Shown: positions 33,191-35,409 of the stretch, piece after piece
Numbering within the stretch: the stretch's first letter is position 1
How the letters are laid out: every line of letters starts with the position of its first letter
Assembly (NCBI GenBank): GCA_021463515.1
Contig: JAJTYZ010000031.1
Span: 1 to 35,409 of the forward strand
Length of the DNA: 35,409 nucleotides
From: Chthoniobacterales bacterium
Lineage (GTDB): Bacteria > Verrucomicrobiota > Verrucomicrobiia > Chthoniobacterales > JACTMZ01
Direction: 5' to 3'
Program-made: the position numbers and the translations under genes
Notes under the pieces: generated by a model
What the model was told of the DNA's origin: nothing
The model's input: the letters and a program-made list of their open reading frames with translations, nothing else
The model's database searches: none

Positions 33191-35409
33191 CTATAAAGCC
33201 GCTCGCGCCACCTCAAGTTTGGCGCGTTTGACTTTCCAATCTTCGCCGCGCTTTTTGAAAGCTTCGATCACTTTTGCCGGTGCCCCTTGGACAAAAGAGG
33301 CATCTGCCAACTTCGCTTCCACCTTAGCGATCTCCGCGTCCACTTTGGCAATCTCCGCCTGCAAACGCGCCCGCTCCTCTTCGACATTAATTTCCAATTC
33401 TAGATAAACCGTCCCCAAGGGCGTGATTGTCTGTGGCATTTTGCGGGAGGCGGTGTTTGCATCCGCATCTATCACCTGCGTTGCCTTAGCCAGCGCACGA
33501 AAGACTCCCAAATCTATTCCATCAAAATCACTCGAACGCGCCAGATGAATCACGCACTCAACATGTGCGGGAATTTTAAATTCCGCTCGAAGCGCTCGCA
33601 CCGCCCGCACGGAATCATAAACCGCTTGGACAGCACGAACGGCCTGCACCTTTTCCTCATCGAACATCATCGGTAGCGAGTTCTCTGCAGGCGGAGCCGT
33701 GAAAAGTATCATCGCTGCACGGCCGCTCCCTTCTGCATAACCCAAACGTTCCCAAAGCTCCTCCGTAATGTGCGGCATAAAAGGATGCAACAATCGCAGG
33801 TAGCCGCTAAGAATATGGTCCATCACCGCTCGTACGCCCTCGACAGCGGCACCACCTTCCGTCATCTCCGCCTTGCTTACCTCGACATACCAATCGCAAT
33901 ACGTATTCCAAAAAAATTCGTAAAGTACGGACGCCGCATCGTGAAAATGGAAAGCGTCCAATGCCTGACGATACGTCGAGTGCATCGTGTCGAAGGCCAC
34001 AAGCGCAGCAAGGGAATACGATGAGAGCTTATGTTCGGAGAGTGGCTTTTTGACGGATGACACTCCCTGCATTTCACGAAAGCGCGCGGCGTTCCAAAGT
34101 TTGTTGGCAAAGTTTCGCCCCTCCTTAATTTGATTTTCATCAAAGCGCATATCCTGCCCGTGTGGTGCGATGCGCATGAGGCCGAACCGCAAGCCGTCCG
34201 CACCATACTTTGCCATGAGGTCAAGCGGATCGGGTGAATTGCCGAGGCTCTTGGACATTTTACGTCCCTTGAGATCGCGAATGATGCTGGTGAAAAAAAC
34301 ATTTCGAAATGGAATTTCTCCCGTGAATTCCAGCCCCGCCATAATCATCCGCGCCACCCAGAAAAAAATAATATCAGGCCCCGTGACGAGATCGTTGGTT
34401 GGATAAAACTTCGCTCGCGTCGCGTCGTCCATCGTGGCAAAGGGCCACAGCCACGAACTAAACCACGTGTCCAGAACGTCCTCATCTTGCCGCCAGTTTT
34501 CTGCATCCACAGGAGCTTCAAGGCCGACGTGCATCACGGAAGAATCATCCTTGCGATACCAAACGGGGATGCGGTGTCCCCACCACAATTGACGACTAAT
34601 GCACCAGTCCTGAATGTTGGTCATCCAGTGTTCGTAAATTTTTGCCCAACGTTCGGGGACGAAGCGAATTTTTCCTGACGCCACCGCGTCGCGGGCGGCG
34701 GGTACTTGCGGATAACGCAAAAACCATTGTTCGCTAAGTCGAGGCTCAATCGGTACATCGGCACGTTCGCTAAAGCCGACATTATTTTCGTAATCTTCTT
34801 CACGTACGAGCAGCCCCATTTCCGCAAGTTTGGCTGCTGCAGCCGCACGCGCTGCAAAGCGTTCCATGCCCTCAAACTCTGGCCCTGCTAACGCATTGAG
34901 CGTTCCATCAGGATTCAAGACATCACGCACGTCGAGGCCATGGCGTTGACCAATTTCAAAGTCCGCTTTGTCATGCGCCGGAGTCACTTTGAGCACGCCC
35001 GTTCCGAAGGTCATGTCAATATGTGTGTCGGCGACGATGGGAATTTCGGCCCGTGGAAAAGGGCGTACGGCATGTTTTCCGATGAGGCGCTGATAACGCG
35101 GGTCCTCGGGATGCACGGCCACGGCGGTATCACCCATCAACGTTTCCGGTCGTGTCGTGGCAATTTCTAAAAACGTTCCGGGTTCCTCAGCCACTTCATA
35201 CCGCATCACGAAAAGTTTTCCCTTCGTGGGTTTCATGATGACTTCCTCATCGCTCAATGCTGTCTGCGATGCGGGGCACCAGTTGACCATGCGTTTGCCA
35301 CGGTAAATCAGCCCTTTTTCATACAGTCGCACAAACACGTCCTGCACCTGACGCGAATAATCAGCATCCATCGTGAAACGCTCTCGTTCCCAATCGCAGG
35401 AACACCCCA
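33191..35409 (-). CDS. valS: Valine--tRNA ligase, C-terminal part (5' end off the window)
   Basis: The frame stays open to the right edge, where it reads GCSCDWERERFTMD, so the N-terminal start and HIGH motif lie outside the window. About 739 codons remain. The segment WCPASQTALSDEEV, the editing domain with TTRPETLMGDTAVAVHP, and GRKMSKSLGNSPDPLDL (KMSKS motif) identify ValRS. The end is a coiled-coil arm rich in Glu, Ala and Lys (about the last 70 residues) that grips tRNA-Val. It charges tRNA-Val with valine in the cytoplasm. The hydrolase gene follows ten bases after its stop. The partial state is only due to the window edge. Confidence 0.97.
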   Translation of the reverse strand, partial: GCSCDWERERFTMDADYSRQVQDVFVRLYEKGLIYRGKRMVNWCPASQTALSDEEVIMKPTKGKLFVMRYEVAEEPGTFLEIATTRPETLMGDTAVAVHPEDPRYQRLIGKHAVRPFPRAEIPIVADTHIDMTFGTGVLKVTPAHDKADFEIGQRHGLDVRDVLNPDGTLNALAGPEFEGMERFAARAAAAAKLAEMGLLVREEDYENNVGFSERADVPIEPRLSEQWFLRYPQVPAARDAVASGKIRFVPERWAKIYEHWMTNIQDWCISRQLWWGHRIPVWYRKDDSSVMHVGLEAPVDAENWRQDEDVLDTWFSSWLWPFATMDDATRAKFYPTNDLVTGPDIIFFWVARMIMAGLEFTGEIPFRNVFFTSIIRDLKGRKMSKSLGNSPDPLDLMAKYGADGLRFGLMRIAPHGQDMRFDENQIKEGRNFANKLWNAARFREMQGVSSVKKPLSEHKLSSYSLAALVAFDTMHSTYRQALDAFHFHDAASVLYEFFWNTYCDWYVEVSKAEMTEGGAAVEGVRAVMDHILSGYLRLLHPFMPHITEELWERLGYAEGSGRAAMILFTAPPAENSLPMMFDEEKVQAVRAVQAVYDSVRAVRALRAEFKIPAHVECVIHLARSSDFDGIDLGVFRALAKATQVIDADANTASRKMPQTITPLGTVYLELEINVEEERARLQAEIAKVDAEIAKVEAKLADASFVQGAPAKVIEAFKKRGEDWKVKRAKLEVARAAL

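Noticed and set aside
1-35409. Prophage, insertion sequence, secretion, biosynthetic or defence cluster
   Set aside because: I found no transposase, integrase, capsid, nuclease-helicase cassette or large biosynthetic enzyme. RecD2 and VapBC alone do not make a defence island.

Overview
The window is a stretch of ordinary bacterial chromosome, roughly half G+C. It most likely comes from the Verrucomicrobiota (PVC superphylum). The pointers are a small protein resembling the Verrucomicrobia/Planctomycetes-restricted Minf_1886 family, an M16 peptidase followed by a DUF1844 protein, a GH75-like lipoprotein, a NahK-type sugar kinase, palindromic intergenic repeats, and very few Shine-Dalgarno sequences. 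The phylum call is inference from gene content; no rRNA is present. I found no phage, insertion sequence or CRISPR array.

Layout. 1-2265: upstream region with a small inverted repeat, then hppA (membrane proton pyrophosphatase, K+-independent signature). 2290-2363: tRNA-Pro(GGG) on the minus strand. 2460-3839: a lipoprotein that looks like a GH75 chitosanase-type hydrolase. 3836-5691 (minus): a rhodanese-type sulfurtransferase and a cysteine synthase, translationally coupled, with a perfect palindrome inside the promoter. 5909-9450: divergent galactokinase and N-acetylhexosamine-1-kinase-like genes, then a Gfo/Idh/MocA oxidoreductase. 9468-11603: infA (minus) and GTP-dependent PEP carboxykinase (plus). 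11605-12263 (minus): a VapBC-like toxin-antitoxin pair. 12312-14510 (minus): RecD2-type helicase.

14589-14670 is the first copy of an 82-bp palindromic repeat. 14752-16655: coupled GT2 and GT4 glycosyltransferases, probably for the LPS core. 16705-20288: a 44-residue membrane peptide, the Minf_1886-like protein, a two-domain M16 peptidase and a DUF1844 protein. 20307-20609 (minus): a small helix-turn-helix regulator with a 22-bp perfect palindrome just upstream. 20687-27947 (minus): nuoHIJKLMN, the membrane half of complex I plus NuoI, without nuoA-G. 28064-28145: the second repeat copy. 28284-31832 (minus): a five-PAS membrane diguanylate cyclase. 31951-33180 (minus): a secreted alpha/beta hydrolase directly downstream of valS (33191 to the right edge, 5' end outside the window).

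Energy conversion is the main theme: complex I, proton-pumping pyrophosphatase and PEP carboxykinase. Sugar and amino-sugar handling (galK, nahK-like, GH75-like) and envelope biosynthesis follow. No complete novel system stands out. The best leads are regulatory and repeat structure: the dispersed 82-bp repeat; the sulfurtransferase promoter palindrome, which shares a 12-mer with the diguanylate cyclase leader; the regulator's own palindrome, whose core recurs in that same leader; and promoters placed so close to ATGs that the transcripts may be leaderless.
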